Positions 55,262 through 64,000 of a stretch of 64,000 nucleotides of DNA are shown in pieces (positions within the stretch are counted from its first letter, which is position 1; every line of letters starts with the position of its first letter). The notes beneath the pieces were generated by a model, which ran no database searches, was not told the DNA's origin, and worked only from the letters and a program-made list of their open reading frames with translations. The position numbers were made by a program, and so were the translations under genes. The DNA is from an uncultured bacterium. Lineage in GTDB: Bacteria; Cyanobacteriota; Vampirovibrionia; Gastranaerophilales; Gastranaerophilaceae. The stretch spans positions 1 through 64,000 of the forward strand of contig CASERN010000006.1 of the NCBI GenBank assembly GCA_949290355.1, in the 5' to 3' direction.

Positions 55262-57758
55262 AACAATAAGAATAAATGAATTGGCAAAAGAGCTTGGAAT
55301 GACGAGTAAGGAAGTCATTGAAAAATTTGCACAGCTTTCTATTACAGGCAAAACTCATTCAAGTACAGTTACTGTTGACCAAGTTAAAAGATTGAAGGAA
55401 TTTATTGCTTCTGGTGGCGTAAAAGAACATAAAAAGCCAAAAGCTTTTGTTGTAAAAAAAGCGAAAGCTCCTGAAACTCAAGTAAAAGAAGAAGAAAAAA
55501 AGGAAGAAGAAATAGTTGAAAAAAAAGAGACTGTTCCTACTAAAAAATCAGTTATCCCAAAAGTTGAGATTGTAAAGACAAAACCTCAAAGCCGTTTGGA
55601 AATTGTAAGACGAGCACCTCAAAAACCACTTGTAGAAAAGACTTCTGATTCAAAAAAATATCCTTCTCGTACAGAAAAAGGACAAAAGACTTCTGAAAAA
55701 CCTCAAAGGCCATTTAAAAAAGATGGTAATTCTCCTAAAAAACCATTTGAAAGACCTTCTGGGGAAAGAAAACCTATCCAAAGAACAATAATATCTCAAG
55801 ATATTTATGAAAATAAAGGATCAGGAAGAAAACGCTCAGGTTCTGATTCCAAGAAAAAAGGGAAAGATTTTAATTCTAAAAAAGAAGAACAGGAAAGGAT
55901 TTCATTAGAAAAAGCAGCAGCTCAAAAACACAAGAAAAAAACTCATAAAGAAGAGAATGTAAAAGAAGTAACTCAAATTGTAGTAAATAGAGCTATGACC
56001 ATAAGTGAGTTGGCTGAAAAAATACAAAAAACTCCTGCTGAAATTGTTAAGTTTTTGATGTTTCAAGGCATAATGGCTACAGTTAACCAGCTTATTGACG
56101 TAGATGTAATTAAAAAAATATGTGCGGAATATAATTTGGAAGTCCTTGACGAAGATTTAGACGCATATATGGAAGAAGAACTCGAAAAAGAAGAAAAAGA
56201 GAAAAAATTAACAGAAGTTGATAAAAAATTATTGAAAAAACGCGCTCCGGTTGTAAGTATTATGGGACACGTTGACCATGGTAAAACAACTTTATTGGAT
56301 AGTATTAGAGCTTCTAAACATAAAATTGTCGCAACTGAAGTCGGAGGTATAACTCAATCTATTGGTGCATATACAGTATATTTAGACAATAAAAAAGAAA
56401 AGAAAATAGTATTTGTAGATACTCCTGGTCATGAAGCTTTTACTGAGATGAGAGCTCGTGGAGCTAAAGCTACAGATATAGCAATTTTGGTTGTTGCCGC
56501 AGATGATGGTATTATGCCTCAAACTATTGAAGCTATAAATCATGCTAAAGCGGCAGATGTACCTATCATTGTTGCTGTTAACAAAATAGATAAACCTAGT
56601 GCAAATCCTGATAAAATACTGCAACAATTAACAGAACATGGTTTGGTTCCTGAAGAATGGGGCGGTGATACAATTACAGTTAAAGTTTCAGCTTTACAGG
56701 GTACCGGTATAGATGAATTATTGGAATACATTTTGCTAGTTGCAGATATTCAAGATTTAAAAGCTAATCCTAAAGCGGAAGCATCAGGTGTTGTAATTGA
56801 AGCAAATTTGGATAAAGGTAAAGGTCCTGTTGCGACATTACTTGTTCAAAACGGCACTTTGCGTGTAGGAAATTGTATTGTTGTGGGTACAGCTTGTGGC
56901 AGAGTGAGAGCTTTATTGTCAGACTCTGGAGAAAGAATACAAAAAGCTGAACCGTCAACTCCTGTAGAAATTTTAGGTTTGACAGAAGTTCCTCAAGCAG
57001 GGGATTACTTTGAAGTTGTAAAAAATGAGAAAGAAATGAAAGCAATTGTTCAAGAGCGCAAAGAAAAAGAACGTAATAAACGTCTTGATGCTATGTTACC
57101 TGCGCATGTTCGCCGTGAAGCAGTTGCCGGAGAAGATGATATTCCTCAATTGAATTTGATTATAAAGGCTAACACAAACGGATCTGCAGAGGCTGTTTCT
57201 CAAGCTATTGCTCAGTTAGAGTCTAATGAAATAAAAACTAAGATTATCCATGTTGGAGTCGGAGATATTTCAGAGGCTGATGTAATGTTAGCTTCTGCTT
57301 CAAATGCTTTAATTTTAGGATTTACCGTAAAAGAGGATTCAAATGCACTTGCAGCGGCTGAACGTGAAGGCGTTACAATTAAGAAATACGATATTATTTA
57401 TCAAATTCTTGAAGATATTGAAAAAACTATGCTTTCACTTTTGGAACCTGAAATTAAGGAAGTTGAGCTTGGAAAAGCAGAAGTTAGACAAGTATTTACA
57501 ATCGGCAAAACAACAAAAATTGCAGGATGTTACGTTACTGAAGGTAAAATTGTTAGAAGTAAAGACGCGGTACTTTACAGAGATGGTAAAGAACTTTTCA
57601 GAGGTGCTATAGATCAGTTAAAACGTTTTAAAGATGACGTAAAAGAAGTAGCGCAAGGTTTTGAATGTGGTATATCGTTTGCGAAATGGAATGATATTCA
57701 AGTTGGTGATATCATTGAAGTTTCAACTAAAGAAGAAGTAGAACGTAGAAGTCTATAA
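55251..57758 (+). CDS. infB: Translation initiation factor IF-2
   Basis: An 835-residue GTPase that delivers initiator tRNA to the ribosome. An N-terminal IF2_N-type helix (IRINELAKELGMTSKEVIEKF) is followed by a ~200-residue lysine-rich linker and a second IF2_N module near 245. G1 is GHVDHGKTTLLDSI near 340, G3 DTPGHEAF, G4 NKIDKP near 446, then domains II to IV. Full length. It overlaps ylxR by 11 bp. Confidence 0.97.
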   Translation: MSFETIRINELAKELGMTSKEVIEKFAQLSITGKTHSSTVTVDQVKRLKEFIASGGVKEHKKPKAFVVKKAKAPETQVKEEEKKEEEIVEKKETVPTKKSVIPKVEIVKTKPQSRLEIVRRAPQKPLVEKTSDSKKYPSRTEKGQKTSEKPQRPFKKDGNSPKKPFERPSGERKPIQRTIISQDIYENKGSGRKRSGSDSKKKGKDFNSKKEEQERISLEKAAAQKHKKKTHKEENVKEVTQIVVNRAMTISELAEKIQKTPAEIVKFLMFQGIMATVNQLIDVDVIKKICAEYNLEVLDEDLDAYMEEELEKEEKEKKLTEVDKKLLKKRAPVVSIMGHVDHGKTTLLDSIRASKHKIVATEVGGITQSIGAYTVYLDNKKEKKIVFVDTPGHEAFTEMRARGAKATDIAILVVAADDGIMPQTIEAINHAKAADVPIIVAVNKIDKPSANPDKILQQLTEHGLVPEEWGGDTITVKVSALQGTGIDELLEYILLVADIQDLKANPKAEASGVVIEANLDKGKGPVATLLVQNGTLRVGNCIVVGTACGRVRALLSDSGERIQKAEPSTPVEILGLTEVPQAGDYFEVVKNEKEMKAIVQERKEKERNKRLDAMLPAHVRREAVAGEDDIPQLNLIIKANTNGSAEAVSQAIAQLESNEIKTKIIHVGVGDISEADVMLASASNALILGFTVKEDSNALAAAEREGVTIKKYDIIYQILEDIEKTMLSLLEPEIKEVELGKAEVRQVFTIGKTTKIAGCYVTEGKIVRSKDAVLYRDGKELFRGAIDQLKRFKDDVKEVAQGFECGISFAKWNDIQVGDIIEVSTKEEVERRSL

Positions 57759-57828
57759 TTTTTTCTTTTAATTAATTTATTTAGCCATAATTATTAGCTT
57801 TATGCTATATTTTATTTTAATATATTTA

Positions 57829-57837
57829 TGTTATAAT
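57829..57837 (+). promoter_or_regulatory. Extended -10 promoter ahead of rbfA
   Basis: TGTTATAAT at 57829-57837, 19 bp before the rbfA ATG, which also has AAGGAG. The gene can therefore be transcribed separately from infB. Confidence 0.45.
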
Positions 57838-57856
57838 CGCTGTTAAGGAGAATATT

Positions 57857-58201
57857 ATGACTTTAAGAAATGAACGAGTAAGAAAAGAATTAATGCGCGA
57901 TATATCAGATATTTTAAGAAAAGAAATACGTGGTCTGGCAGGAGTTGTTTCTGTGTTGGATGTTGAAGTATCTCATGATAATTCTTTTGCGAAGGTTATA
58001 TATAGTGTTTTAGGTTCTGAAGAACAAGTTGAAAAAACTAAAGAAATAATAGAAAAAAGTACTCCTAAAATTCGTTATGAAGTCGGCAAACGTATACGTT
58101 TGAGATTAACTCCTGAGCTTAAATTTGTGTATACAGATTCTTTAGAAAAAGGATCAAAGGTTAGTGAAATAATAGACAAAATTTCTCGTGGTGAGTTGTA
58201 G
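57857..58201 (+). CDS. rbfA: Ribosome-binding factor A
   Basis: A 114-residue KH-fold factor for 30S maturation (cold adaptation, 16S 5' end). RNERVRKELMRDISDILRKEI at the start, VLDVEVSHDNSFAKVIYSVLG near 35, and RIRLRLTPELKFVYTDS near 85 are typical. AAGGAG before the ATG. The stop overlaps the truB GTG. Confidence 0.95.
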   Translation: MTLRNERVRKELMRDISDILRKEIRGLAGVVSVLDVEVSHDNSFAKVIYSVLGSEEQVEKTKEIIEKSTPKIRYEVGKRIRLRLTPELKFVYTDSLEKGSKVSEIIDKISRGEL

Positions 58202-59094
58202 TGTTTGGTTTTTTAAATGTCTACAAACCTGTAGGGATGACATCTCATGATGTTGTCGCAAAGTTAAGAAAGCTTACTGGAATTAAGCAAATAGGGCATA
58301 CTGGAACTTTAGATCCATTTGCTGAAGGTGTTTTACCGATTTGTATAGGCAAAGCAACAAGGCTTATTGAATATTTGAAGGATGATAAAGAATATATAGC
58401 TACAATTCAATTTGGAGCTGATACTAACACTTATGATTTGGATGGTGAGAAGGTTTACGAATCTGACAAAAACGTCTCACAGGCAGATGTGATTGAAGGA
58501 TTGACATCTTTTGAAGGTGAAATATTACAGTATCCTCCGATTTATTCTGCAATTAAAGTAAAAGGGAAAAAATTATATGAATATGCAAGGAAAGGTGAAG
58601 CTGTAAAAATTGAACCTAGAAAAGTTCTAATAAATTCAATTAAATTAAAAAACTTTGATCCTGAAGCTCAAAAGGCAGATGTAATTATTGATTGCTCTAA
58701 GGGTACTTATATCAGATCAATAGCTCATGATTTAGGAGAAAAATTAGGTTGTGGCGGATATTTGACAAAACTTATTAGAACTAAGGTCGGTCATTTTAAA
58801 ATTGATAGTAGTGTGAAACTTGAAGATATAAATCCAAGTCAAGATCTTATAAATCCAATAGAAAAGTTGGATTTGCCCATACTAAAAATAAAATCAGAAG
58901 TTAAAAATAAAATTAAAAATGGTATGTCGGTTAAGCTTGAAGATGCAATTGGGATGGAAAACTGTAAAGATTTATGCGATTTATATCCAAATTTAGATAC
59001 TGAAAATTTCATTTTGATTTATAATGATAATGAAATTTGTGCTATATGTAATATCGCAAAAGGTTTTATAAAATTAAAGAAGGTGTTTATCTAA
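58201..59094 (+). CDS. truB: tRNA pseudouridine(55) synthase
   Basis: A 297-residue enzyme making pseudouridine 55 in the T-loop of tRNAs. GTLDPFAEGVLPICIGKATR near residue 32 has the catalytic Asp; YPPIYSAIKVKGKKLYEYAR and CSKGTYIRSIAHDLGEKL are also typical. GTG start overlapping the rbfA stop, and a TAATG overlap with the next gene. Its C-terminal part (~220-297) is divergent from the usual PUA-like end. Confidence 0.95.
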   Translation: MFGFLNVYKPVGMTSHDVVAKLRKLTGIKQIGHTGTLDPFAEGVLPICIGKATRLIEYLKDDKEYIATIQFGADTNTYDLDGEKVYESDKNVSQADVIEGLTSFEGEILQYPPIYSAIKVKGKKLYEYARKGEAVKIEPRKVLINSIKLKNFDPEAQKADVIIDCSKGTYIRSIAHDLGEKLGCGGYLTKLIRTKVGHFKIDSSVKLEDINPSQDLINPIEKLDLPILKIKSEVKNKIKNGMSVKLEDAIGMENCKDLCDLYPNLDTENFILIYNDNEICAICNIAKGFIKLKKVFI

Positions 59095-59954
59095 TGAAAA
59101 AATTTATAATATTGATGTCGGTTTTAGCTCTTGGACAAATGAGTTTTGCAAGTAGCTGCGGTACAACTTATTGTGCAGAACCTTATGAATTGACTTCGGG
59201 GTTTTCAAGATTTATAAGTAATGTTACTGGTCAAAATTTTATAGCTGAAAAAGTTGGGGAAAGTCTTACTAAAAAAGCAATTAAGAAAAATCTTGTAAGC
59301 GGTGATATAAGTGTTAATTTGGATTCATTTAGTACAAGGGACTTGAAAGCAGGCAGATTTAAGTCTCTAGAAATTAAAGGTAAGAATATAAATTTCGATG
59401 GTGTGTATATCTCGGAATTTAATGCAAAAACATTATGTAATTTTAATTATATAAAATATAATGATAAAAGTAATGAATATATCGTAAAAGAAGATATTCC
59501 TGTAGCTTTTAATGCTGTAATTTCTCAAGAAGATTTAAATAATACAATGAATTCTTCTGATTATAAAAGGTTAATAAATGATATAAACAGCATTGGAGGG
59601 AATTTTAATATATTTGAAATCACTTCAACAAGTGTTAAATTAAAAAATGATAAAATGTATTATATTATGCATTATGCAATACCTTTTGTAAGAAAAAGCA
59701 AAGAAATTGTAATATCTTCAACATTGCGTGTAGAAAACGGAAGAATTGTACTTTCAAATTCTGATTTTGTTAATAATAACGCTTCTTATGATATTGAAAA
59801 ATTTTCTAAAATTCTAAATTATATAAATCCTCTTGATTTTTCAGCAAAAATATTAGAAAATAAAGATGCAAATTTTAATATTCAAAATGTAAAAATTTCT
59901 GATGGCAAGATTTTAATTAACGGAACAATGACTGTTCTAAAAGATAAGGAATAA
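59094..59954 (+). CDS. DUF2993/LmeA-type lipid-binding envelope protein
   Basis: A 286-residue exported protein. Signal peptide at residues 1-~20. The body has features of DUF2993 (LmeA-like): ESLTKKAIKKNLVSGDISVNLDSFSTRDLKAGRFKSLEIKG (given in part), a GKNINFDGVYISEF repeat of the SRPBCC/tube-like fold, and a C-terminal KISDGKILINGTMTV. Family members bind phospholipid in the envelope; in cyanobacteria they are common and of unknown role. Four cysteines lie near the N-terminus. It is translationally coupled to truB. Confidence 0.72.
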   Translation: MKKFIILMSVLALGQMSFASSCGTTYCAEPYELTSGFSRFISNVTGQNFIAEKVGESLTKKAIKKNLVSGDISVNLDSFSTRDLKAGRFKSLEIKGKNINFDGVYISEFNAKTLCNFNYIKYNDKSNEYIVKEDIPVAFNAVISQEDLNNTMNSSDYKRLINDINSIGGNFNIFEITSTSVKLKNDKMYYIMHYAIPFVRKSKEIVISSTLRVENGRIVLSNSDFVNNNASYDIEKFSKILNYINPLDFSAKILENKDANFNIQNVKISDGKILINGTMTVLKDKE

Positions 59955-59957
59955 TTT

Positions 59958-60566
59958 ATGCGAAAAAATGAAAGAATTTTTTTAGGTGTAACTGCAGTAA
60001 TAATGGTATCTGTATGCTGTGTTTTGGGGTTGAGGATGCTGTATCATAATGATGAAAATGTCTCAGGTCCACTTACTCCAGTGCCAGAGACCCAAATTCC
60101 ACAAGATCAGGAAGATACTCCAAAACCTAAACCTGTTGAAAAAACTTATGTAAATATTTATTTTATTGGTCAAAATAACAATAAAGAAGAAGTATATAAA
60201 GCTGTAAATAGAGAATATGATAAAGATGTAGACGGTTCTAAAATAAAATTTGCAGTACAATCTTTGATTGCAGGTCCAAAGCAAAAAGAAAGAGCTGCAG
60301 GTGTATATTCTGAAATCCCGTCAGGAACTCGTATAATTTCTATCACTGAAACAAGTGATAAAGTGGTAATTAATTTGAATTCAACATTTGAAACTGGCGG
60401 GGGTACTGAGAGTATTTATAAAAGGTTATACCAGTTGATAAAAACAGCAAAACGTAATACTAATAAGCCTGTATATTTGTATATAGAAGGTAATAAAGCT
60501 GAAGTTATAGGTGGTGAAGGTATTATGTTGACTCAGCCTTTAAATGATAATTCTTTGGATGGATAA
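59958..60566 (+). CDS. GerMN-domain protein with N-terminal membrane anchor
   Basis: A 202-residue protein with one N-terminal membrane helix (residues ~9-28), a Pro/Gln-rich linker with repeated KPKP, and a GerMN (sporulation/germination) domain at ~65-195: VNIYFIGQNNN, VQSLIAGPKQKERAAGVYSEIPSGT, VVINLNSTFE and YLYIEGNKAEV. Such domains occur in cell-wall proteins of many non-sporulating bacteria. It is 3 bp after the LmeA-type gene and abuts the next gene. Confidence 0.82.
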   Translation: MRKNERIFLGVTAVIMVSVCCVLGLRMLYHNDENVSGPLTPVPETQIPQDQEDTPKPKPVEKTYVNIYFIGQNNNKEEVYKAVNREYDKDVDGSKIKFAVQSLIAGPKQKERAAGVYSEIPSGTRIISITETSDKVVINLNSTFETGGGTESIYKRLYQLIKTAKRNTNKPVYLYIEGNKAEVIGGEGIMLTQPLNDNSLDG

Positions 60567-60836
60567 ATGACAGAGAAAGATATAGACTATTACCTCAATT
60601 TAGATTGGACAATAATAGAAGGGCAAGATTTGGATTTTGATGGAAATCCATACTATTATATTGAAATAAAAGAGATTCCGAGTTTTTTATTTTGTGCAAA
60701 AACTCAAGAGCGTGCAAGAGATAGGTATAAGGATCAACTTAAATGGACTCTTCAAGTTATGCTCGAGAGTGGAGATCGCATTCTAGAACCTGGAGAGGAA
60801 GATGATGAACCTGATTGGGAAAATTTATGTCCGTAG
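60567..60836 (+). CDS. Small HicB-like protein
   Basis: An 89-residue acidic protein whose middle (PYYYIEIKEIPSFLFCAKTQERARDRYKDQLKW, here abbreviated) and end (LESGDRILEPGEED) look like the HicB antitoxin fold. No HicA toxin is adjacent, and it lacks an added DNA-binding domain, so a toxin-antitoxin function is not supported. It begins directly at the GerMN stop and ends 12 bp before the convergent GntR-type gene. Confidence 0.6.
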   Translation: MTEKDIDYYLNLDWTIIEGQDLDFDGNPYYYIEIKEIPSFLFCAKTQERARDRYKDQLKWTLQVMLESGDRILEPGEEDDEPDWENLCP

Positions 60837-60848
60837 ATAAAAAACTTA

Positions 60849-61994
60849 TTAGTTTTTATATACTTCAGCATATTTAGGGTTAACTGCAAGCCATTTAAAT
60901 GCTTGTTCATCTGTTTCAGGAATATCAATAACAAAAGTTCCGCCATAACGGCCTCTTGAAAATGCCAAGTACCCTTCTTTGGCAAGGTTGTGGAATGCTT
61001 TTCTTATAGTATTAGGACTAAGGTCAAGCTGTTTTGATAAGTCTATAATGGAAGGTAATTTTGCTCCAATTTCATAATTTTCAGCAATCATTTTTTTTAT
61101 GTGATTTTGGGTTTTTTCATAATAATAAAAAGCCGTATCAGGAGCAGGTGCAAAAATGGATGTTTCTTTTTTGATACTAACGTTTTTGTCATTAGGCATT
61201 TTTAAAATAGTAGTGCCATATCTGCCTCTTCTTGCTAAAAGAATTCCTTCATCAATCAAATCCTTTAAGGCATCATGAATTGTTTTTATACTTACAGAAA
61301 GCTTTTTAGAAAGTTCTCCATGGGCTGGTAATTTATCACCTGTTTTCAAATTTTCTGTTATGTATTTTTTAAGTTCATCTTTAATTTTTTTGACAAGTGT
61401 GATATTTTCATTTGCCATGTCATCTGTAGAAAAATCTGTTGATTTTACAGTCCATCCGCTTTCATTAGCATTTTTAAATTTATGTTCAAGTATTCCTGTT
61501 GTAGCAAGATATTCAAGAGCTAATCTTGTTGTGTTTGTTGAACATTGAATGTAAGATGCTATATTTCTAGAAGAAGGCATATTTTGCCCTTTTTGAAGTT
61601 TTTTATCTATTATAAATTTTTTAATTGCACTTATTGCAATTTCTCTTTTGGAAGTAAGTTTTCTGACAGAGTTGTTTTTTGAGTTTCTATCTTTTATTAT
61701 AGTTCCGATACATTGCTTTGATTCAACATATCCCATGTCTTCTATGTACCTTAATGAATTTTGGATTGTTCCGATACTCACCCCTAGCATATATGCAAGT
61801 TCCGGTTTATTTGGTAAAAGATAATTTGGTTTAATATTTTTGTCATTGTCAATCCAATTCATCATCCATTTAGCAATTGCTACGGATTTTGATTCTTCTA
61901 TATTTTTCAAATCAGGGAGCTCAAAATTAATGTCGTTAATTTTAATTTTTTGTAATTTTGATTTCTGTGGGAAAATATATTTAGATTCTTGCAT
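60849..61994 (-). CDS. Regulator with four tandem GntR-type winged-helix domains
   Basis: A 381-residue protein made of four successive GntR-like DNA-binding modules at about 35-100, 112-185, 200-265 and 285-350: LPNKPELAYMLGVSIGTIQ, MPSSRNIASYIQCSTNTTR, LPAHGELSKKLSVSIKTIH and LPSIIDLSKQLDLSPNTIR. The last two are followed by RGRYGT/RGRYGG wing motifs. There is no effector domain. The start at 61994 (ATG) has GAGG 8 nt upstream and is preferred over the GTG at 62000. Such an array might bind long or multiple sites; its target is unknown. Confidence 0.85.
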   Translation of the reverse strand: MQESKYIFPQKSKLQKIKINDINFELPDLKNIEESKSVAIAKWMMNWIDNDKNIKPNYLLPNKPELAYMLGVSIGTIQNSLRYIEDMGYVESKQCIGTIIKDRNSKNNSVRKLTSKREIAISAIKKFIIDKKLQKGQNMPSSRNIASYIQCSTNTTRLALEYLATTGILEHKFKNANESGWTVKSTDFSTDDMANENITLVKKIKDELKKYITENLKTGDKLPAHGELSKKLSVSIKTIHDALKDLIDEGILLARRGRYGTTILKMPNDKNVSIKKETSIFAPAPDTAFYYYEKTQNHIKKMIAENYEIGAKLPSIIDLSKQLDLSPNTIRKAFHNLAKEGYLAFSRGRYGGTFVIDIPETDEQAFKWLAVNPKYAEVYKN

Positions 61995-62079
61995 ACACAC
62001 TTACCTCTTTTAAATAATACACTATTTATAAAAAAACATCAAATAAAATTTTGTTAGTTTATGAAGCTATCGTTACAAA

Positions 62080-62107
62080 AAAATAACGACCGATATTCGG
62101 CCGTTAT
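62080..62107 (-). terminator. Terminator of the ribbon-helix-helix gene
   Basis: ATAACG-A-CCGA/TCGG-C-CGTTAT hairpin (about 62083-62107) followed by T7 on the minus strand. It overlaps the stop codon of the gene at 62104. Confidence 0.78.
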
Positions 62108-62292
62108 TCTAATAATGATTCTAAAAGTTCTGCGTTTCTAGCTGAAGTTGTAGACTGGCGAACTTTTTGTTTGTAAATATAGGTTCGTAAAGCTTCTCTG
62201 ATAAGTTCACTGCGTGAACGATTTTCTCCATCTGCAACCTGATCAATTCTTTGTAAAAATTCTTCAGGCATTGAAATTAATACTCGCGCCAT
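62104..62292 (-). CDS. Ribbon-helix-helix (CopG/Arc-type) DNA-binding protein
   Basis: A 62-residue protein with the RHH pattern: an N-terminal beta strand (MARVLISMPEEFLQRIDQVA), then NRSRSELIREALRTYIYKQ. A dimer would bind DNA through the strand. RHH proteins are often antitoxins, but no toxin gene flanks it. AAGGAG precedes the ATG, and the gene ends inside its own terminator. Confidence 0.85.
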   Translation of the reverse strand: MARVLISMPEEFLQRIDQVADGENRSRSELIREALRTYIYKQKVRQSTTSARNAELLESLLE

Positions 62293-62528
62293 ATATTCTC
62301 CTTTTCTTCAATAAAAACAGTTCGCTTATATTTAATTAAAAACATTTTTATTTAAAAAAGTGCTATTTTTTATTTAAAAAATATATATCATTTTGAAAAC
62401 TATTGCTACGATGGCGTTTTATCTGTATAAGATAGTTTACAAAACTTTATATTACAAATTTGAATTCTGATTTATATTGTCTTTACAATATAGTTCTTTT
62501 GCTGTAGTATGAATAAAAGAGGTATCCA

Positions 62529-63245
62529 ATGGACATGAAATACAAACGAATATTATTAAAAATAAGCGGAGAGGCTTTGTTAGGAGATCAACAGTTTGGA
62601 ATTGATCAAAAGCCTGTAAAGATGATCGCAGAAGAAATACAAAAAGCGCGTAATGCCGGTGCACAGATTGCAGTAGTTGTTGGCGGTGGTAATATTTTTA
62701 GAGGAATGCGTAATAGTGCAAAACTCGGAATGGACCAAGCATCAGGAGATTATGTAGGAATGCTTGCTACTGTTATGAATGCAATTGCATTACAAAGTGC
62801 TCTTAATCAGATGGAAATTCCCTGTCGAGTCCAAAGTGCAATTGCAATGAACCAGATTGCAGAGCCTTATATAAGATATCGAGCAATAAGACATTTAGAA
62901 AAAGGTAGAGTTGTTATATTTGCAGCAGGGACAGGCAATCCGTTTTTTACTACCGATACAGCGGCAGCTTTAAGAGCATCTGAAATAAATGCTGAAGCTC
63001 TTTTGATGGCAAAGAATGGAGTGGATGGTGTGTACACTGATGATCCAAAAACAAACCCAAATGCAAAAAAATTGGATAAGATAACTTATGATGATATTAT
63101 AATTAACGGGCTAAAAGTTATGGATACTTCAGCTTGTGCATTGTGTAAACAGAATAATATTCCAATTTTAGTATTTGATTTCGATGCAAAAGATGGAATT
63201 ACCGATATTTTAAAAGGTAAAGAAATCGGAACTTACATAAGTTAA
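62529..63245 (+). CDS. pyrH: Uridylate (UMP) kinase
   Basis: A 238-residue amino acid kinase-fold enzyme making UDP from UMP. RILLKISGEALLGDQQFGID near residue 6, VVVGGGNIFRG near 50, AAGTGNPFFTTDTAAALRA near 138 and KNGVDGVYTDDPKTNPNA near 165. AAAGAGG before the ATG. It is followed by frr and cdsA, the common bacterial order, but rpsB and tsf are not just upstream. Confidence 0.97.
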   Translation: MDMKYKRILLKISGEALLGDQQFGIDQKPVKMIAEEIQKARNAGAQIAVVVGGGNIFRGMRNSAKLGMDQASGDYVGMLATVMNAIALQSALNQMEIPCRVQSAIAMNQIAEPYIRYRAIRHLEKGRVVIFAAGTGNPFFTTDTAAALRASEINAEALLMAKNGVDGVYTDDPKTNPNAKKLDKITYDDIIINGLKVMDTSACALCKQNNIPILVFDFDAKDGITDILKGKEIGTYIS

Positions 63246-63328
63246 TTAATAAAAAGTAAAAAAGAGAAATAATTTCTAAGTATAAGAAAAAATAGATGTT
63301 CGACAATGGTCGACGGAAAGGGTAAAAA

Positions 63329-63895
63329 ATGTCAGAAGCTTTAGATGAACTATTTTTATTCGGTGAAGAAAAGATGGAAAAAGCTATAGCACAACTTCAT
63401 AAAGAATTTGGTTCTATTCGTTCAGGAAGAGCTAATCCTATGATTTTAGATAAAGTGCTTGTTGATTATTATGGAGCACCTACACCTTTAAGACAAATGT
63501 CTCAGGTAACTGTACAAGACGGGACTACTTTAGTTATATCTCCTTATGATAAATCAATTTTGAAAGAAATAGAAAAAGCTATTATAAAGGCAGAAATAGG
63601 TATTACTCCAAATAGTGATGGTATTTGTATAAGATTACCTTTCCCTCCGTTGACAGAAGATAGAAGAAAAGAAATAGCAAAAGATGTAAAAAAACTCGGC
63701 GAAGAATCAAAAATTGCTATCAGAAACATTCGTCGTGATATGTCTGATGATCTGAAAAAATTAGAAAAAAGTGAAAATCTCCCTGAAGATACAGTGAAAG
63801 ATAACCAAGATAAAATTCAAAAATTAACAGATAAGTATACAGCAATTGTTGATAAAGCAGTATCTGAAAAAGAAAAAGAGGTTATGACAGTATAA
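63329..63895 (+). CDS. frr: Ribosome recycling factor
   Basis: A 188-residue factor that splits the post-termination ribosome with EF-G. KEFGSIRSGRANPMILDKVLVDYYGAPTPLRQ (abbreviated) and LPFPPLTEDRRKEIAKDVKKLGEESKIAIRNIRRD motifs are typical. Good GGAAAGGG site. Its stop overlaps the next ATG (TAATG). Confidence 0.97.
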   Translation: MSEALDELFLFGEEKMEKAIAQLHKEFGSIRSGRANPMILDKVLVDYYGAPTPLRQMSQVTVQDGTTLVISPYDKSILKEIEKAIIKAEIGITPNSDGICIRLPFPPLTEDRRKEIAKDVKKLGEESKIAIRNIRRDMSDDLKKLEKSENLPEDTVKDNQDKIQKLTDKYTAIVDKAVSEKEKEVMTV

Positions 63896-64000
63896 TGGAA
63901 GAAACAAAAGGCTTGAATAAAAACGCAACAAGGATGCTTACCGGCTTTATAATGGGAACTATTGCCATGGGTTGTATTATGCTTGGCGGAGTGGCTTTAC
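63895..64000 (+). CDS. cdsA: Phosphatidate cytidylyltransferase, N-terminus (partial)
   Basis: The window ends after 35 codons. The visible start (LNKNATRMLTGFIMGTIAM, then a hydrophobic GGVAL) fits the first membrane helix of CdsA, which makes CDP-diacylglycerol, and pyrH-frr-cdsA is a common order. The call rests mainly on position. Confidence 0.55.
   Translation, partial: MEETKGLNKNATRMLTGFIMGTIAMGCIMLGGVAL

Noticed and set aside
60567-60836. HicAB toxin-antitoxin system
   Set aside because: Only the HicB-like half is there; neither side has a HicA-sized gene.
62104-62292. Toxin-antitoxin pair around the ribbon-helix-helix gene
   Set aside because: The gene has its own terminator and no RelE/ParE/MazF-like neighbour on either side.

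Overview
The window is low-GC DNA from a Gram-negative-type bacterium. It has a signal-peptide OmpH/Skp homologue next to a BamA/Omp85 protein that appears to carry only three POTRA domains (the cyanobacterial arrangement), an ADP-forming acetyl-CoA synthetase, two very similar prepilin-type genes and several proteins that start with a short N/S-rich tail ending in F-x-G. Taken together this fits an AT-rich gut member of the Cyanobacteriota sister class Vampirovibrionia/Melainabacteria (order Gastranaerophilales). That placement is inference from gene families; only the end of the 23S and the 5S rRNA are present.

Layout. 1-470: end of an rRNA operon with its terminator. 480-8.7 kb: small membrane and zinc-ribbon proteins, spmA/spmB, ADP-forming acetyl-CoA synthetase, a TatD-type radical SAM protein and lineage-type proteins of unknown function. 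8.7-19.5 kb: a long minus-strand run with an AMIN-like envelope protein, a sugar-binding lipoprotein, rsmI, bamA, ompH, uridine phosphorylase, a soluble protein built on the cytoplasmic domain of FlhA, and a divergent GH77 glucanotransferase. 19.5-28.4 kb: era, an orphan OmpR-type regulator, speD, rpsP, a type III secretion/flagellar-type ATPase, a ZIP transporter and a SPASM radical SAM protein. 28.4-29.4 kb: a prepilin gene with a poly-C tract, then a perfect 14-bp inverted repeat. 29.4-39.5 kb: a compact all-plus-strand phage-head module (lysis, nozzle, capsid, scaffold, adaptor, terminases, portal) with no integrase, replication, repressor or tail-spike gene. 39.6-46.2 kb: a protein shaped like an exported axial component behind a sigma-28-like promoter, secA, ychF, and a second prepilin gene whose poly-C tract puts it out of frame. 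46.2-53.8 kb: a giant cytoplasmic GH13 enzyme, ahcY, a glycosyltransferase and a DUF475 membrane protein. 53.9-64 kb: prfA-ylxR-infB, rbfA-truB and envelope genes, a regulator made of four tandem GntR-type DNA-binding domains, and pyrH-frr-cdsA.

Most interesting points: (1) FlhA-C, a SctN/FliI-like ATPase and an axial-like protein occur in one window with no other flagellar gene, suggesting an unusual type III-like export system; (2) the intact but minimal and reverse-ordered head module looks more like a domesticated or gene-transfer-agent-like particle, or a reduced prophage, than a complete phage; (3) two homologous prepilin genes share a poly-C leader (8 C in frame, 10 C out of frame), suggesting phase variation; (4) several genes appear to be transcribed as leaderless mRNAs; (5) a minus-strand small RNA or leader unit lies inside the phage module.
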